Assembly (NCBI RefSeq): GCF_030867095.1 | Contig: NC_081824.1 | Location: 118,862,162 to 118,926,161, forward strand | Origin: Alligator mississippiensis | Lineage: Eukaryota > Chordata > Crocodylia > Alligatoridae | DNA length: 64,000 nt | Direction of reading: 5' to 3' | Shown here: positions 33,863 through 45,332 of the stretch, piece by piece | How the letters are laid out: the number at the start of each line of letters is the position of its first letter | Numbering within the stretch: position 1 is the first letter of the stretch | The notes under the pieces: model-generated | Told to the model about the DNA's origin: nothing | Databases searched by the model: none | Seen by the model: only the letters and a program-made list of their open reading frames with translations | Position numbers and translations under genes: made by a program

Positions 33863-36109
33863 TGTATATACATGTGTATATACCCTCCCCCCCAAACCTA
33901 GGTATCCCACACATGCACACACTTGGTGGGTGCAGGGTGTTACTGGGTGGGCATGCACAGGATGGCTTGTCATGACAAATAGCTACTGCATAAGGTCCAG
34001 GTGGACAGCTGTGATGTCCACCAGCCAATCAGTGGTGGCTCAGCTGTTTGGCTCCATTCAGGAGTCTTGGGGAGCCCAAGGAGCCTGCAGGGCACATTGG
34101 GAGGTATGCGAGAGCCCCCTCTACCTGCTGGGCTTGGCCCATGTAGGCAGGCTCTGAGCCCTTCCCTTTTGCAACCCCCTCCTCCCGCCCCACAAGAGCT
34201 AATGTGTGTTCTGCTTGCTCCCAACCTAATCCTTGGCACTTAAAAGTAAAGCTTGAAAGTTAGAACGCTTCTCCCTCAGCCTTCCTGTCTTTTTTAGATG
34301 GAACATGGATGCCACCTGCTGTCCACTCCTAGGTGGGGATATTTTTTGGCTCTGCAGGTTGGACAGGGAAATGCAACAATGCTTCCCAGCTTTGTTTATA
34401 TTTCTCTTCTGCTTGCAAAACAACTTTTTCCTTAATTGTTAGATCATGAGTCTGTTCTCAAAACTTTCTGCATCAGGTGCTTTAGCTTGCCAAATGGTTT
34501 TGCTTGCTAGTTGCTAGTGTAGTTCCACATGTGATTCTGTACATATTTATAGCCAAGATCATCCTGCATTGGTATGTATACACATCTTTTCTTCTTTACC
34601 TCAAAGTAGGCTTCTGGTACCTGACTTCTGAGATGCCACCATTTCCTCCCCATCGAGATTTTGGACAGTCTGGGCTTCATTTGTGGGCAGGGAGACAGAC
34701 AGGAAGGGTAAGAAAGTGACCTCAGAAGCATGTAAGTTTTTTTATTGACTTTACAGAGTTTCAGGACTTACTGTTCCTCCTCTGTTCATATAAAATAAGT
34801 GAAAAATACTATACAGTCCCAGGCTTTTTTATCTTTTCCACAGAGCTCTGTGTCCAAGTGTAGCTGGGGGAAGCCCCTTCAGCCCCACTGCTAGAAAACT
34901 GGGGCAGGGCCATTGAGGGGCAGAGCAAATATCAAGTCATGAGGTCCTTGCCTTTGCTAGGGATTACCTTTTTTACATAGCCCCTGAATGTCTTTTAACT
35001 TTTCACATGTGCTTGGGAAAATCATTGGATGATGTGAGATCTCAGCCTGACTCCTCAGGGCCTTTTCTTAGAGGTTTTTCTGTAAGAGTGAAAGATTGGG
35101 GCTTATGTTACAATAAATGAGATTGCAGGGGGTGGGGGGGAGGGGGGTTAGGAGTTTTTTGTATCCCTATATGTATGTCTTGATATTGTGCCCAATAAGG
35201 CTGTTTATGAAAGATTTTCTTTAAGGCTACAGTGTTCTCCATGCATGTTTAGTCCAGAAAAGGACTGGTTCAGCCTTGTAAAAGAAGGCTTCCGGTTTGC
35301 ACAACCTCTTTGCAGAACTTTGTTATTTATGATACTGACCTTTCAGCTAGAGTTGCAAAATAGCTTCAAAATGCAGTTAATGAAACTTCCCTAACACTTT
35401 TGGTGTGCTAGTGATAACTTGTCTGCAGATTAATATGGAAATTGCTACAGCAAAGTAAATAAGTGTGGACTTTGCACTTGTGTACCATTTTTTTCTGGAT
35501 CCAGGCTCAATGTTGCAATCATTTTTAATTTCAGAACTCGTTCTTGGTCACTGAAGGCTGTACATGACCAAATTTCTGCCTCATAAATTTTCTTTTACTT
35601 TATGCCTTAGCCAAACCTATTGATTTAATGGGATGATACAGAGGGTACATTTTGGCCCAGAGAAACTGTAGTGTGATGTTAAATTACACCCAATAATAAC
35701 TTAATTCTATAAATTGCCAGCTGTGAGAGTGTAGGAGATGCTATGATGTTTTCTGTTTACTGGGTCATATGAAGTCTGTGCTGACTTCAGTGGTACCGTG
35801 CTCACACGAAATCTGAATTTGACGTTAGCGTTGGGTCTCTATAGCACATGCCATTATTCTTCAGTCGTTGAATTGGTTCAAACACATACTTCAATAATTT
35901 TTTTTTGAGAGTCTGATAAATTCTTGGAATTGCTTTCAGTAATTTAGGTTCAGGATGATCAATTTAAGGACTACACGTTAACATGAGCCTGAAGAGCAAG
36001 ACCTTACTTCCCAGAACAGAATTCACTTTCCAGCTCTGTGATAGATATCCTGTCATCTTGGCTAAATCACTTAGTCTCTGTTTTCTCAAGTGATTTACAT
36101 ACTATCTTT

Positions 36110-36344
36110 GTTTATCCATGTGGGTAGGATTTGATGGGGCTGGGGGGGATATGGAGTAGGGGGGTCCCAAGCAGCCCCTCTCAGGCTGGAACTCAGCCAG
36201 CTTGCAAGGGAAAACCACAGTTTCCCCCACTTTTCTCTTTTAAAGGAGAATCCATTTTTAAAGTTTGCTCCTGACCCTTTCATATATTCTTGCAACCCAC
36301 TTCTGGGTTATGACCCATGGTTTGAGGAACACTGTCCTAGAAAC
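36110..36344 (-). mobile_element. hAT-like element, minus orientation
   Basis: Ends CCATGGTTTGAGGAACACTG, i.e. the inverted CAGTGTTCCTCAAACCATGG head of the family inserted at 18699. Shared interior with 37283-37545: GGGAAAACCACAGTTTCCCC, CTTTTAAAGGAGAATCC, TCATATATTCTTG. The left limit is approximate. Confidence 0.72.
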
Positions 36345-36684
36345 TGATACCAAAGCCTCACACCCCAGCCAACCTCCCTCACCTCCCCCCCTCCCGCCAA
36401 AAAAAAGAAAAGAGAGAGAGAAACCTCCGAACATTTCCATCCAAAGGCTCAGGGTGCAAAGCCCCAGGGGCATCCAGTGCATGACACCTTGCTACCCTGC
36501 AGTGTCGGGAGGCAACTCACAATCCCTGCACACTCTGCAGTGCACAAGCTCAATATAAGCTGGGTGCAGCACAGCCGACTCCCTTAACTGGCTGCAACTT
36601 TTGCCACCCTGTGACTCCCCAAGCTGGGCTTGCTTCCCACTCCCTCGCTCAGTTTGGGAAGGCAGGAAAGCTGGATGCAAAGCT

Positions 36685-36795
36685 ATTGGATGCAACAATT
36701 TGAGCTGGTCTAATAAGAGATATCAGATTCACCCAAAGACTCTTGTCTACCTACGCCCTTAGACCGACACGGCTGCAACCTACACGCCTGGTTAC
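36685..36795. mobile_element. Single arm of the palindromic element family
   Basis: GCAACAATTTGAGCTGGTC, TAATAAGAGATATCAG, CCAAAGACTCTTGTCTACC, GACCGACACGGCTGCAACC. Corresponds to the right arm of copies 1-3; the facing arm is absent, so the copy is truncated. It sits just upstream of the PEX7 promoter. Confidence 0.65.
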
Positions 36796-36879
36796 AAAGC
36801 CCCACACCCGGCAACACAGCCAGGAGAAGACACTCACTAGAAACAGTCCTAGCCCCGCCTTCCCCGTCCTTTTGCCCAC

Positions 36880-37002
36880 ACCCAAGATGGCGCCTGCGCG
36901 GCTTCGGCCCAAGCCCGACACTTCCGGAGCAGCGGGAGGGGGGTCGCTGCGCCTGCGCAGTAGTTCGCGGCTGTCCCGGGCGCACCGGCTGGCTCGGTGG
37001 CC
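36880..37002 (+). promoter_or_regulatory. PEX7: PEX7 TATA-less CpG promoter
   Basis: CpG-dense block immediately upstream of the start codon, continuing through exon 1 to about 37160. Recognisable sites: YY1-type AAGATGGCG (36884-36892), NRF1-type GCGCCTGCGCGGC (36889-36902) and CTGCGCCTGCGCAG (36947-36960), and ETS-type CACTTCCGG (36919-36927). No TATA box. This combination is typical of housekeeping and mitochondrial/peroxisomal genes. The transcription start probably lies between 36885 and 36990, but the sequence alone cannot fix it. Confidence 0.72.
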
Positions 37003-37138
37003 ATGCAGCCGGGCGGGGGGAGTGCGACGCGTTCGCAGGCGTTCCGGTTGCCAGGGAGACACGGCTACGCGGTGGAATTCTCGCCCTACCTGGCGGGGCG
37101 CGTGGCGTGCGCCACCTCGCAGCACTACGGCATCGCAG
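37003..37138 (+). CDS. PEX7: PEX7 coding exon 1
   Basis: Start of peroxisomal biogenesis factor 7, the cytosolic WD40 receptor for PTS2-bearing enzymes. 136 nt, 45 codons plus one base. The leader [14 protein letters not shown] is not conserved with human, followed by the strongly conserved [29 protein letters not shown] that opens the first WD40 blade. The ATG at 37003 has G at -3; no in-frame ATG was seen upstream. The donor GTGAGC begins at 37139, phase 1, splitting a glycine codon completed in exon 2. Confidence 0.96.
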
Positions 37139-37282
37139 GTGAGCACGGGCAGGTGGCAGTAGCAGCAGGGCGGCGGGGCTGAGGATGAAGGTAAGGAGGG
37201 GCTGCCTGATTGTGTGAGGGGCCCGGCAAGGCAGTAGGCTCCCTGGGGAAGCGGTGGCATCTCCATGAAGTCCAAGATTTGT

Positions 37283-37545
37283 GGGTCTCAGCCTTTTTGT
37301 ACCAGACCCATTTGTGGCCAGCCCCGATCCAGGCCCCAGCCCTGCCAGTGTGTGAGGTACAAGGGGGCTCGAGCTCTGCCAGCCTGTAAGGGAAAAGCCG
37401 TGTTTCCCCACACTTTCCTCCTTTAAAGGAGAATCCATTTTTAAAGTTTTTTGATGTGTTTTTTAAAGTGTGTTTGGGATCCTTTCATATATTCTTGTGA
37501 CCCACTTTTGGGTCCTGACCCACAGCTTGAGAAATGCTGTCCTAG
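37283..37545 (-). mobile_element. hAT-like element, minus orientation
   Basis: From GGGTCTCAGCCTTTTTGTAC (inverted tail) to CACAGCTTGAGAAATGCTG (inverted CAGCATTTCTCAAG head). Interior as in 36110-36344 (TCATATATTCTTG, GACCCACTTTTGGGTC). It abuts the 3' end of a CR1 copy, so it probably landed in or beside that CR1. Confidence 0.75.
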
Positions 37546-38000
37546 ACAATGGAGGTGAAAGGGACCTCAGGAGGTCATCTAGTCCACCCCCACTGCTCAA
37601 AGCAGGGCCATCCCCAACCATCTTTTCTCAGCCAAGGCTTTGTCTCCCCAGGGCTTAGAAACCTTCCAAGATGGAGAGTCCACAGCCTTTCTGGGTAACT
37701 TGTTCCAGTGCTTCACCACCCTCTGCATGAGAGTTTTTCCCAATATCTAATCTAAACTTTCCTTGCTGCAACTTGAGCCCATCGCTCCTTGTTCTGTCAC
37801 CTGCCCCCACTGAGAACAGTCTGGATCCATCCTCTTTGGACCTCCCTTCAGATAGTTGAAGGCTGCAATTAAACCATGTCTCTGTCTTCTCTTCTCTAGA
37901 TTAAATAAGCCCAGTTACCTCAGGCCCTCTTCAGAAGTCATGTGCCCCAGTCCCCTCACCATTTTTGTTGCTCTCCGCTGGACTCTCTCCAATTTAATGC
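37546..38000 (-). mobile_element. CR1 LINE 3' fragment
   Basis: Inverted CR1: AGGGACCTCAGGAGGTCATC at its 3' end, then 3' UTR, then the RT-tail region (inverted GTTGCTCTCCGCTGGACTC near 37967). Closely related to the copy at 6697-7180. Not coding. Confidence 0.88.
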
Positions 38001-38304
38001 ATTGCATTTAGAAATAAATTCTTGTATAGACTTGTCTAAGCTGTATTTTCTTCTCTCTTTACATTATCATCAGTTGGCCTCATTGTGTGTGGAAGAACTC
38101 TCAACTATACTGCAAGTATTTCTGCGTATCAGACCATGCTAGACTGTTAGCTGCTGATTCCAGAAGCAGAACAGAAAATAGGTGAATAAGAGAAACAGGG
38201 TTACCTTGATAAAATAGCCTGCTTACAGTTCCTCTTTATGCACACATGTGCATCTACCCTCTCTATTTGCCTTTGTGACTACAGCTGCACTCTGTCTGTC
38301 ATGA

Positions 38305-38416
38305 GAAGCTTTCAAGAGCAGGTGTGGCAAGCACTTGGCTGAGATGGTCCTGCCTTGAGCAAGGGGCTGGACTAGATGGCCCTGTGAAGTCCCTTCTAGC
38401 TCTGCTTTCCTATGAT
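38305..38416 (+). mobile_element. CR1 LINE 3' terminus
   Basis: GATGGTCCTGCCTTGAGCAA, GGGCTGGACTAGATGG, CCTTCTAGCTCTGC and TTCCTATGAT: the last 110 bp of a CR1 in plus orientation. Confidence 0.8.
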
Positions 38417-38519
38417 CCCCTAATTTGTAAGAAGGCTGTTTAGGCCTCCGGCTGCACCAGCTTATAAGTAGAGGATCCTGAAAAAGATCCCTGGTGGGAG
38501 CCCAACAAGACTGGATCCA

Positions 38520-39043
38520 CTGAAATTAGTAGGTGACTGGTTTAAAACTAACAAGAGAAAGTCCTTTTATTTTATTTTTTTACACCATCTTGTGAAATTC
38601 ATTGCCCCGGGGGTGGCAGTGGCAGAAAGCAGAGTCAGGTTCAAAAAAGGAACAGGTTAAATTTGTGGATGATTCAGCTGTTGATGGCCTATTGAACCGA
38701 ATGGTTGGAGATGTTTCCTTTGGCATCTCTAAACCAGTAATGGTGGATGCCAGGGAGGGTATTGAAAAGGGGATGGATCACTCCAGAGAGAACCAGTTCA
38801 GTGCTCTCCTTCTATAGCATCCATTTCTGCCACTGTTGGATATGGGCCTTTTGATGTGTCATTCCAGAATGTGGGCCAAAGCCCACCAAGTAGAGCTATA
38901 AGCCCCCATTGATGAGGGTGGCCGCTAAGGGCACATCACTGATCGCTTGGGACAAGTAAAAGATATAACTGTCAGAGACAGACTATTGGGCTAGGTGGAC
39001 CATTGATCTGACCCAGTACAGCACTTCTTGTGTTCTTATGATG
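38520..39043 (+). mobile_element. CR1-type LINE 3' UTR, second subfamily
   Basis: AACTAACAAGAGAAAGTCC, GTGAAATTCATTGCCCC, GGATTC/GGTTCAAAAAAGGAACAGG, CAGACTATTGGGCTAGGTGG, CCATTGATCTGACCCAGTA, TTCTTATGATGG. This is the 3' region of a CR1 subfamily distinct from the copies above; a short relative ends near 46730. The ORF at 38602-38817 lies within this UTR and is not a gene. Confidence 0.8.
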
Positions 39044-40607
39044 GTTACAGAGCTGGGCGTGCTGCACGTAGAAGCCTGAACCTGTACAACCTCACACCGC
39101 TTCTTTTCTGCACAACAAATGAAAGAAGAGCCACAAAGCATAACAAAACCTATTTGCTATTTTTTATTCCTCCCATTCACACAGGAAATAACTGCAATGA
39201 GCCAATGTCTTTCCCTCAAATGCCAGCACAAGTTACTAAGCTTTTATATATGCATATGCTCACATTTTAAATACCCTTAGTATAGTGTAAATATAATGTG
39301 CAACTTCACATGCAGGTGTGTGCCTTCTGAAGTCTGGGTGAAACAACTTGCTTCTAAAGAGTTAGTTTGGCATGCTTTGTTAGATTCATGACTGAGGGCC
39401 CAGTCCTGCCTTGAAATCAATTGCTGCTTGCCCCTTTCACTGAAGTGGAAGCAAGAGGGCTGCTGCTCTTTTTGTGTTATGGTTCATCTATAATTACCAT
39501 GATAGAGGAGAGTCTATATACCAAACTGAATGTAAAATCTTTTTACTGTATTTACTATGGAACCAAAATAGCTCACATATTTCCATCTCTTCACAAAGTT
39601 GCTTTGGTAAAAAGCTTTTGTTAGCTGCAAATGCATCATCAGACTCCTAAATTGTGTACATCTTGTCAACATCTTCCAAAACTTCTGTGATTTCCCCCCT
39701 TTTTTGTTGCTTCTGCGTTATGCCGATGTGATTGGTTTTATTTCTTTTTTCTAATGGGTAATGGTCAGTTTCAGAAAGTGACCTTCACATTTGTCCTTGT
39801 CCCTGAGCCTTGGTGCCAGCTTTGCCTTTGTTTCCCTCCTAACCAGATTTTTTTTCTGTGTTTTTTCCCTGTTGCTGGTAAAAAGGTATCTGGGAATCCC
39901 ATGCCACAGGGTTTTGTTGGTTGCCAGTTGGGGCCAGGAAGAAACTGAGTATTGTTTCTTTTAGTTTTGCTTAAGAGTTTAGAGTTATAATGGGGGGGAA
40001 GAAGGGTTCTTCAGTGTCTGTGAATGCAGACTTAGTGGCCTGTGGGGGCCACTTCCAGTCCTATATTCCAATCCAGAAAGATCCTCTCAGGGGAAAAATA
40101 AGTTTGTGATGGCAGTATGCTTGAGTAGCTTAAAAAGTAGTCTGATGTGCAGGGTAAATACATTGGAAGAAAAAAGTTTTCTCTATTCTTAGCAGAGATA
40201 GGTCCCAGCTCCCTTCCCATTGCCAGATTGGGGTTTTACCTAGTCTTGTAAGAGCAGTATGTGAACATGTTCAGACACAAATGTGCTTTTTTTTTCTATT
40301 TATGAGCATCTCTCTCCTATATGTATGGTTTTCTTTTGCATCCCATTTTCTTAGAACTGATTTCTTAGGATTGAGTGTCTCACTTCATCCCCAGTAAGTT
40401 TTAGCTTTATCAGATATGAAGGGCTGTAGTATTCTGTCCCGTATATTCTCACAGGATCTTGAAAAATTCTATACTAGTATATGTGTGACGTAAGGCTTCT
40501 CCGAAAAATATGAGAAGTGTTTTCCTGTTTTTTTCCCTCACGAGCTGTCCCTTTCCCCACTTTTCTAGTAGATCTTTAGAAAGCTGGTGCTCATGAACTA
40601 TCTAGAT

Positions 40608-41088
40608 CAGGGGTGGGCAAAATGGTGGATTCAGCCTGTGGCTGGACTCCATTTCCCAGCAGCCCCTGCCCACGTCATAGCAGCTAGCTTCCATGGAGAC
40701 CCCAGTAGCAGCAATGTTGTGACTGCGTGGGGGCAGGGTTTCCATGGAAACCAGCCCCAGCAGCGATGTCAGGACACGTGGCTGGGTGGGGAGCTGCTCA
40801 TGGGTACTGGGACCAAGGCAGAGCCAGGGTGTGTGGGCAGCAGATCACGGCTCTGCCCCGGCTCCGGACCACAGTCACCAATGCAAGATCCCAGTCATGG
40901 AGCAGCTTCCTGCCCACTCACGAGCCCTGCCAGTACTGCTGGGGCCGGTCCCCATGGAAACCTTGGCCGTGCCACGGCTACTGGGGTCTTCGTGGAAACC
41001 AGCTGCAACAAAGCGGGCAGGGGCTTCTGGAAAATGGAGTCTTCCACAGGCATGATGTGTCCTGTGTGTCAGACTTTGTCCACCTCTG
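40608..41088. mobile_element. hAT nonautonomous element with perfect 8-bp TSD
   Basis: 481 bp bounded by CAGGGGTGGGCAAA and TTTGTCCACCTCTG (13-14 bp inverted termini with one or two mismatches). It is flanked by the identical octamer ATCTAGAT at 40600-40607 and 41089-41096. GC-rich interior without transposase; the three overlapping ORFs on the plus strand are by-products of composition. Lies in PEX7 intron 1. Confidence 0.93.
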
Positions 41089-41259
41089 ATCTAGATGGAC
41101 ATAAGTATACCCAAGCAAGTTACTTTTAACTACACTTAATTGTCCTAGTCTGTCAAGTAGGTTCATACTTCTTCCATATTTGCATTGACTGAAAACCTTT
41201 GTTTCATATTTCCCAGTGGATTAAGCCAGTTGGTGATTTGTTCTGCTTTGTTGTTGCAG

Positions 41260-41317
41260 GTTGTGGGACACTAGCAGTGCTAGAACAAAATGAAACTGGG
41301 ATTGGTCTTCTCAGAAG
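41260..41317 (+). CDS. PEX7: PEX7 coding exon 2
   Basis: 58 nt between TTGTTGCAG and GTAACA. With the split glycine it reads GCGTLAVLEQNETGIGLLR, matching human GCGTL.. and ending phase 2 so that AG plus the first T of exon 3 makes the serine of SFDW. Completes blade 1 and leads into blade 2 of the WD40 propeller. Confidence 0.95.
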
Positions 41318-41676
41318 GTAACACATTTTTGCTTATTAAAATGGAGAGATTTGTGTTATAGCCTGTCATGCAAAGACTGACCAGGTCATTTTAGAATCTC
41401 TGTTAGGGAGTCTATACATCTTTGTACTTAAATATAAGTTGCCTTCCTTTTGTTTGCTTCTAATATTAAATATCATTTTTTAAAGTTGAAAGTGACACAC
41501 CACCCATGACACGCATCATTTTTGGGGTAATAGAGGAATTGGCTGTCGTACTTTGATGTTGTGTCTTCCTTCAGAACTAGTCTGTTCTCACATAGGTGCT
41601 TTCAGCTGAGCTCCCTATTGAATGAGTTTGAAGGAGTAGAGCCAGATACTAACTGTTTTGTGCGTTTCTCTGTAAG

Positions 41677-42676
41677 TAGAGGTGCACTGATACATTGGTC
41701 AGATATCAGCTCGGTATAGTCAAGAAAATTGACTATATCGGAAATTGGCTTTTTGTCCTAATGTGGCCGATAATATAGCTGATAAATGGGCTATGCGTAT
41801 GTGCAGCAGCAGCGCAGCACATAGGCAGTGAAGAGCACAGCTTGGCAGCATGGAGAGCTGCATATAGCTGGTAAGTCTATTGCGGTGGAAGGGGAAGGGG
41901 GAGGGAAGGGGCATGGGGGTGCAGATCAAGACACCTGCGGTGAGGGAGGAAGTGGGGCTGGGGCAGGGGCTGATGCAGGGGTAGAGGGGGCAGCTCCCAC
42001 TGCTGCGCACACCACAGGAGGGCACAGCAGGGGGGAGAGAGGCATGTGCTTTGGATCTATACATGCAGTATAGGCAGGCTGGAGGCTGGGCTCTTCCTGG
42101 CAGGGGCTGGGCCAGGCTGCACTCGGAGCAGGATGGGCGGCAGCTCTGGGAGTAGGGCTGGGGGGCGGGCTATGGCAAACTTTGGGGTGGCTGGAGCCAG
42201 CCTGTAGCCTGCCTCCCAGTGCTGCCGCTGTGTGCCCTGGTTGCAGCCCAGCCCAGCCCCCGCCAGGAAGAGCCCAGCACGACCCCGGGCTTAGCCCGCA
42301 GCTGCAGCCTGTCCACACCCTTCGTGCAGATCTGGGGGTGATTGCCGCCCCCCCCCGTGACCTACTGGGGTGCCTGCATCAGTGGGAGCCGCCCCCTCCC
42401 CCAGACAAGCCGTGGCTCTGTCCCACACCCCGCCCTACCCTAGCTGGGCAGTGCCTGCCCCAGCCCCACTCCCTCCCTCACCACAGGGGCCTTGATCTGC
42501 CCACCCCACACCCCTTCCCTTCCCCCACCCCTTCTACCACAACAGACTTAGCAGCCAGACGCTGCTCTTCAAGCTGTCGGGCTGCATATCGGAAATCGGA
42601 TTGGTATCGGCTGATATGCCTCCTTAAAAATCGGCTATTAGTGTCGGCCTCAGAAATCTCTATTGGTGCACCCCTA
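41677..42676. mobile_element. hAT-like element, long copy of the TAGRGGTGCAC family
   Basis: Exactly 1000 bp by my count from TAGAGGTGCACTGATACATT to AATCTCTATTGGTGCACCCCTA. The TCTGTAAG left flank (41669-41676) and CCAGTAAG right flank (42677-42684) agree at 6 of 8. Subterminal blocks with repeated ATCGG/CCGAT motifs (ATATCGGAAATTGGC, ATCGGAAATCGGATTGG) face each other. The interior is GC-rich with imperfectly inverted CACAGGGGCCTTGATCTG and CAGATCAAG..CCTGCGGTG, so much of the element is palindromic. No transposase. Confidence 0.83.
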
Positions 42677-42713
42677 CCAGTAAGTATTTTTGAGGGGATA
42701 TGATACCTTTAAG

Positions 42714-43197
42714 TATGAATGTCAAACTCACCCAGGCCCAGGGCCAGATCCAGACCACTGGCCCCACTGGGGGCTTGTTCCAGACTGGATCTATGGTGCT
42801 GCATTCAGGTGGCACCATGGGTCCAGGGGCACACAGCATGTCTGTGCTGCCACCCAAACATGGCTCCGTTCAGTTGCACGCACCTGTCTAATGCTCCATC
42901 CCTCTGCATGCCCTTGGCTTCTCGCTGCTGCATGCCCCCAGCCCAGCACTGCTGCATGCTCATGCCACTGTTGACCAGCCAGAGTTCTGTGCTGCTGCCC
43001 AAATGTGGCTCCAGGCAGCCACGTGGTTCCAACTTTGTGCCACCGCCCAGTGGTGTGGAGTTCTGGCTGGTCTGCGGTGCTAGGGGTATAAGGTGTTATG
43101 AACCTACACTTCCAATAGTGCACTGGATTGCTGGTAGGCCAGATGCAATGGTTCTGCAGGCCAAATCCAGTTTATAGGCCATGTGTTTGACACCCTG
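42714..43197. mobile_element. hAT-like element (TGTCAAAC termini)
   Basis: Left terminus TATGAATGTCAAACTCACCC (decayed), right terminus GGCCATGTGTTTGACACCCTG, whose complement CAGGGTGTCAAACAC is a typical hAT end. CTTTAAG (42707-42713) and CTCTAAG (43198-43204) flank it, 6 of 7 identical. Interior contains GGGCCAGATCCAG facing CTGGATTTGGCC-type sequence. Nothing coding. Confidence 0.78.
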
Positions 43198-43671
43198 CTC
43201 TAAGGTGGTTAGCACCCCTCACAGTTCAGCTGTCTCTCACTTAAAAACTGGTGGAGCCACAACTAGAAGAAAAAATTTGAAACAAGTTGAAATGCAAACT
43301 GATTGTTTGGCATAATCTGAGAAGAGGGCTTAAATATAAGTATGATAAACAACTCAACTTTAGGATATAGAGAATATTATTTTTCAGTTGATAATTAGGT
43401 AGCTTGCTGCTCATAGCTATTAAACAATCTACTAAGTACTTTCTGTCTTCTGAGTTTGTGGTGGAAAGTTCTATGTTTTTATTATAACCCTGAAGACTGT
43501 TCTGTGTTTACCACTACCATCTATAAGGCTCTTCCTTGAGACCAGTGTTCTTATGGACATATGGTGAATACGGTACCCTAAAGAACATGTTGGTAAATCT
43601 TTGAATGTAACTGATCCAACCATTTATGCAGTCATTTCTCATGGATGAATATCTTGATTACCCTGGTTTAG

Positions 43672-43822
43672 TTTTGACTGGAGTGATGGCCTGTTTGATG
43701 TGACATGGAGTGAGAACAATGAACATGTGCTGGTCACTTCTAGTGGGGATGGATCTCTGCAGATCTGGGACACGGCTAACCCCACAGGTCCACTGCAAGT
43801 GTATAAAGAACACACTCAGGAG
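43672..43822 (+). CDS. PEX7: PEX7 coding exon 3
   Basis: 151 nt between TTTAG and GTAAAA. Reads (S)[50 protein letters not shown], ending in phase 0. Contains a complete WD repeat with GDGSLQIWD (GH...WD type). Nearly identical to human over the repeat; human has L for I in LQIWD and C for S in TSSG. Confidence 0.97.
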
Positions 43823-45239
43823 GTAAAAGAGGCACACTTGAAACTTTAACTCCACTGCCTTTTTATTGCTTGCATTATTAAGGTGGGGGAAAGGGTTGCT
43901 TTTACCAAATCACTTTTCTAAATGTTAGTTTCTTTGCCTGGGGCTACACATAACCTATAGCTAGGAGCTATACGTAACCTTTTAAAGGTGACCTAAACAG
44001 GAGCAAATTCTTCTGAACATGAGCTAAACTACAATGTGCATGTGGAGTAGGTGACATTTAGTCACATGATGCTAACACATTTCATGGGATGTTTCAGTGA
44101 TTGTCCTCTTGATTCTTCAGCAGGGTTAAGTAGCAGTAGTCCTTCAATGGTAATTCCTCTGGCTTCATAAGAAGTGTTAGTGAACAGACCAGGTCTCAGC
44201 CAGAGGGTTTCACAATTTAAAGAGAAGAGTTGGACACAATCCAGAGATTACAGCCATGTTTAAGGAGAAACATTGAGAAAAGCATGGTTTTGTATATGGG
44301 TATGGCCAACCTTCCAGTAAATCTATTGAGAGAATTTCCACATTTACGTGAATCCAAGACAAGGTCTGTCGTTGTGTGTCCCCCCCCGAGTCAGCATGGG
44401 GTGGGGGGTGAGTAAAGCCTTGTCTAGGATTTGAGTATCAGCCTGGGGTGTAGATGGGGGCGTGGGCAGGGGGGTCAGCTTTGACTTTGGTCCCAGGCTC
44501 AAGGCTGAAGCCAGATGTGTTCTGCCACCTGTCCCAGGCCAGAATGTCTTGTTAGGCAGGGAAGCTGCTGGTGCTTCTCACATGCCAGACTGGGCTGGTG
44601 CAGGGCCAGGGCCACTACTACTGCTGACTGCTCCAGGGGAGCAGAGCTGAAGTAGAAGATAAGGCTGAGTGGTGTGCAGGGAGTCTAGGGAGGGCAGGTA
44701 CACTGTAGGGAGAGGGGGTGGGTGCAGGCTGCTGGAGGAAATAGGAGGTGGTAGAGATGGGCTGTAGTGGGGAGTAGGAGATAAGAGGTGGGCTTTGGGG
44801 AGGAGCAGATGAGGGAGGCAGGCTTTAGGGGGGCATGGAGGTAAAGGCAGGCACAGGCACGGAGGGGCAGGCAGCACCAGGCCAGGCACAGGGGGAACAG
44901 GCACAAGCATGGGGAGTGGCATGGGGTAGGGGAGAAAGGGGTGGGAGTCTGGCTATTCAATCCCCACCACTGCTTTCCCCACCACAGCAGCTGAAGGGAC
45001 AAATTTATGATCACCTTCCACCAAATAGATTCTGTACATGGAGATTATAACAAAGTTATAGTTTCCACATATAGAAACTAATTATTGGGGTGGGGGTTGT
45101 CTTAAATTCAAAGCTGTTTTGGATTTGGGTTAATACAGCAAGACTAACCTTTTTGTAAAATCAATTTGTTTACCCCTACAGTATTAATAAAGATAAAATA
45201 ATACTGCATTATAGGGTATTTTTTCATGTTTCGTTATAT

Positions 45240-45270
45240 GTGTGTATGTATGTATGTGCATGTATGCATC

Positions 45271-45301
<31 letters not shown>

Positions 45302-45332
45302 ATCTACACGTGCGCGCACACACACACACACA
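45240..45332. repeat. Compound (TG)n/(CA)n microsatellite
   Basis: TGTATGTATGTGCATGTATG, then a (TG)n run at about 45272-45296, then TATC..GTGCGCG and a (CA)n run to 45332. The TG and CA parts are complementary and could pair. Confidence 0.93.

Larger units (their letters stand above)
18420..37002. other. MAP3K5-PEX7 intergenic region
   Basis: About 18.5 kb between the two divergent start codons. Most of it is assignable to decayed transposons listed separately. In the remaining stretches (20120-20450, 20600-22050, 22520-23530, 24980-25810, 27950-29540, 29660-30250, 32030-32860, 33200-36100) I see no conserved ORF, RNA gene or splice-flanked exon. Small ORFs such as those at 20727-21307 have no recognisable similarity. 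Confidence 0.75.
37139..41259 (+). other. PEX7: PEX7 intron 1
   Basis: 4.1 kb, GT-AG, phase 1. Contains a hAT-like copy (37283-37545), CR1 fragments on both strands and a hAT element with an 8-bp target duplication (40608-41088). Nothing recognisable in 39045-40600. The 3' side has a T-rich tract ending TTGTTGCAG. Confidence 0.9.
41318..43671 (+). other. PEX7: PEX7 intron 2
   Basis: 2.35 kb, GT-AG, phase 2. Holds two DNA transposon copies nearly end to end (41677-42676 and 42714-43197). The rest shows no recognisable element. Confidence 0.9.

Noticed and set aside
36710..37438. Minus-strand ORF of 242 codons antisense to PEX7 exon 1
   Set aside because: It spans the promoter, exon 1 and part of a hAT; Pro/Ala/Arg/Ser-rich composition is typical of antisense CpG-island reading frames.
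42182..42703. Pro-rich plus-strand ORF of 173 codons in PEX7 intron 2
   Set aside because: It lies inside the GC-rich arms of the 1000-bp hAT-like element; similar sequence in the copy at 51774 is not preserved in frame.
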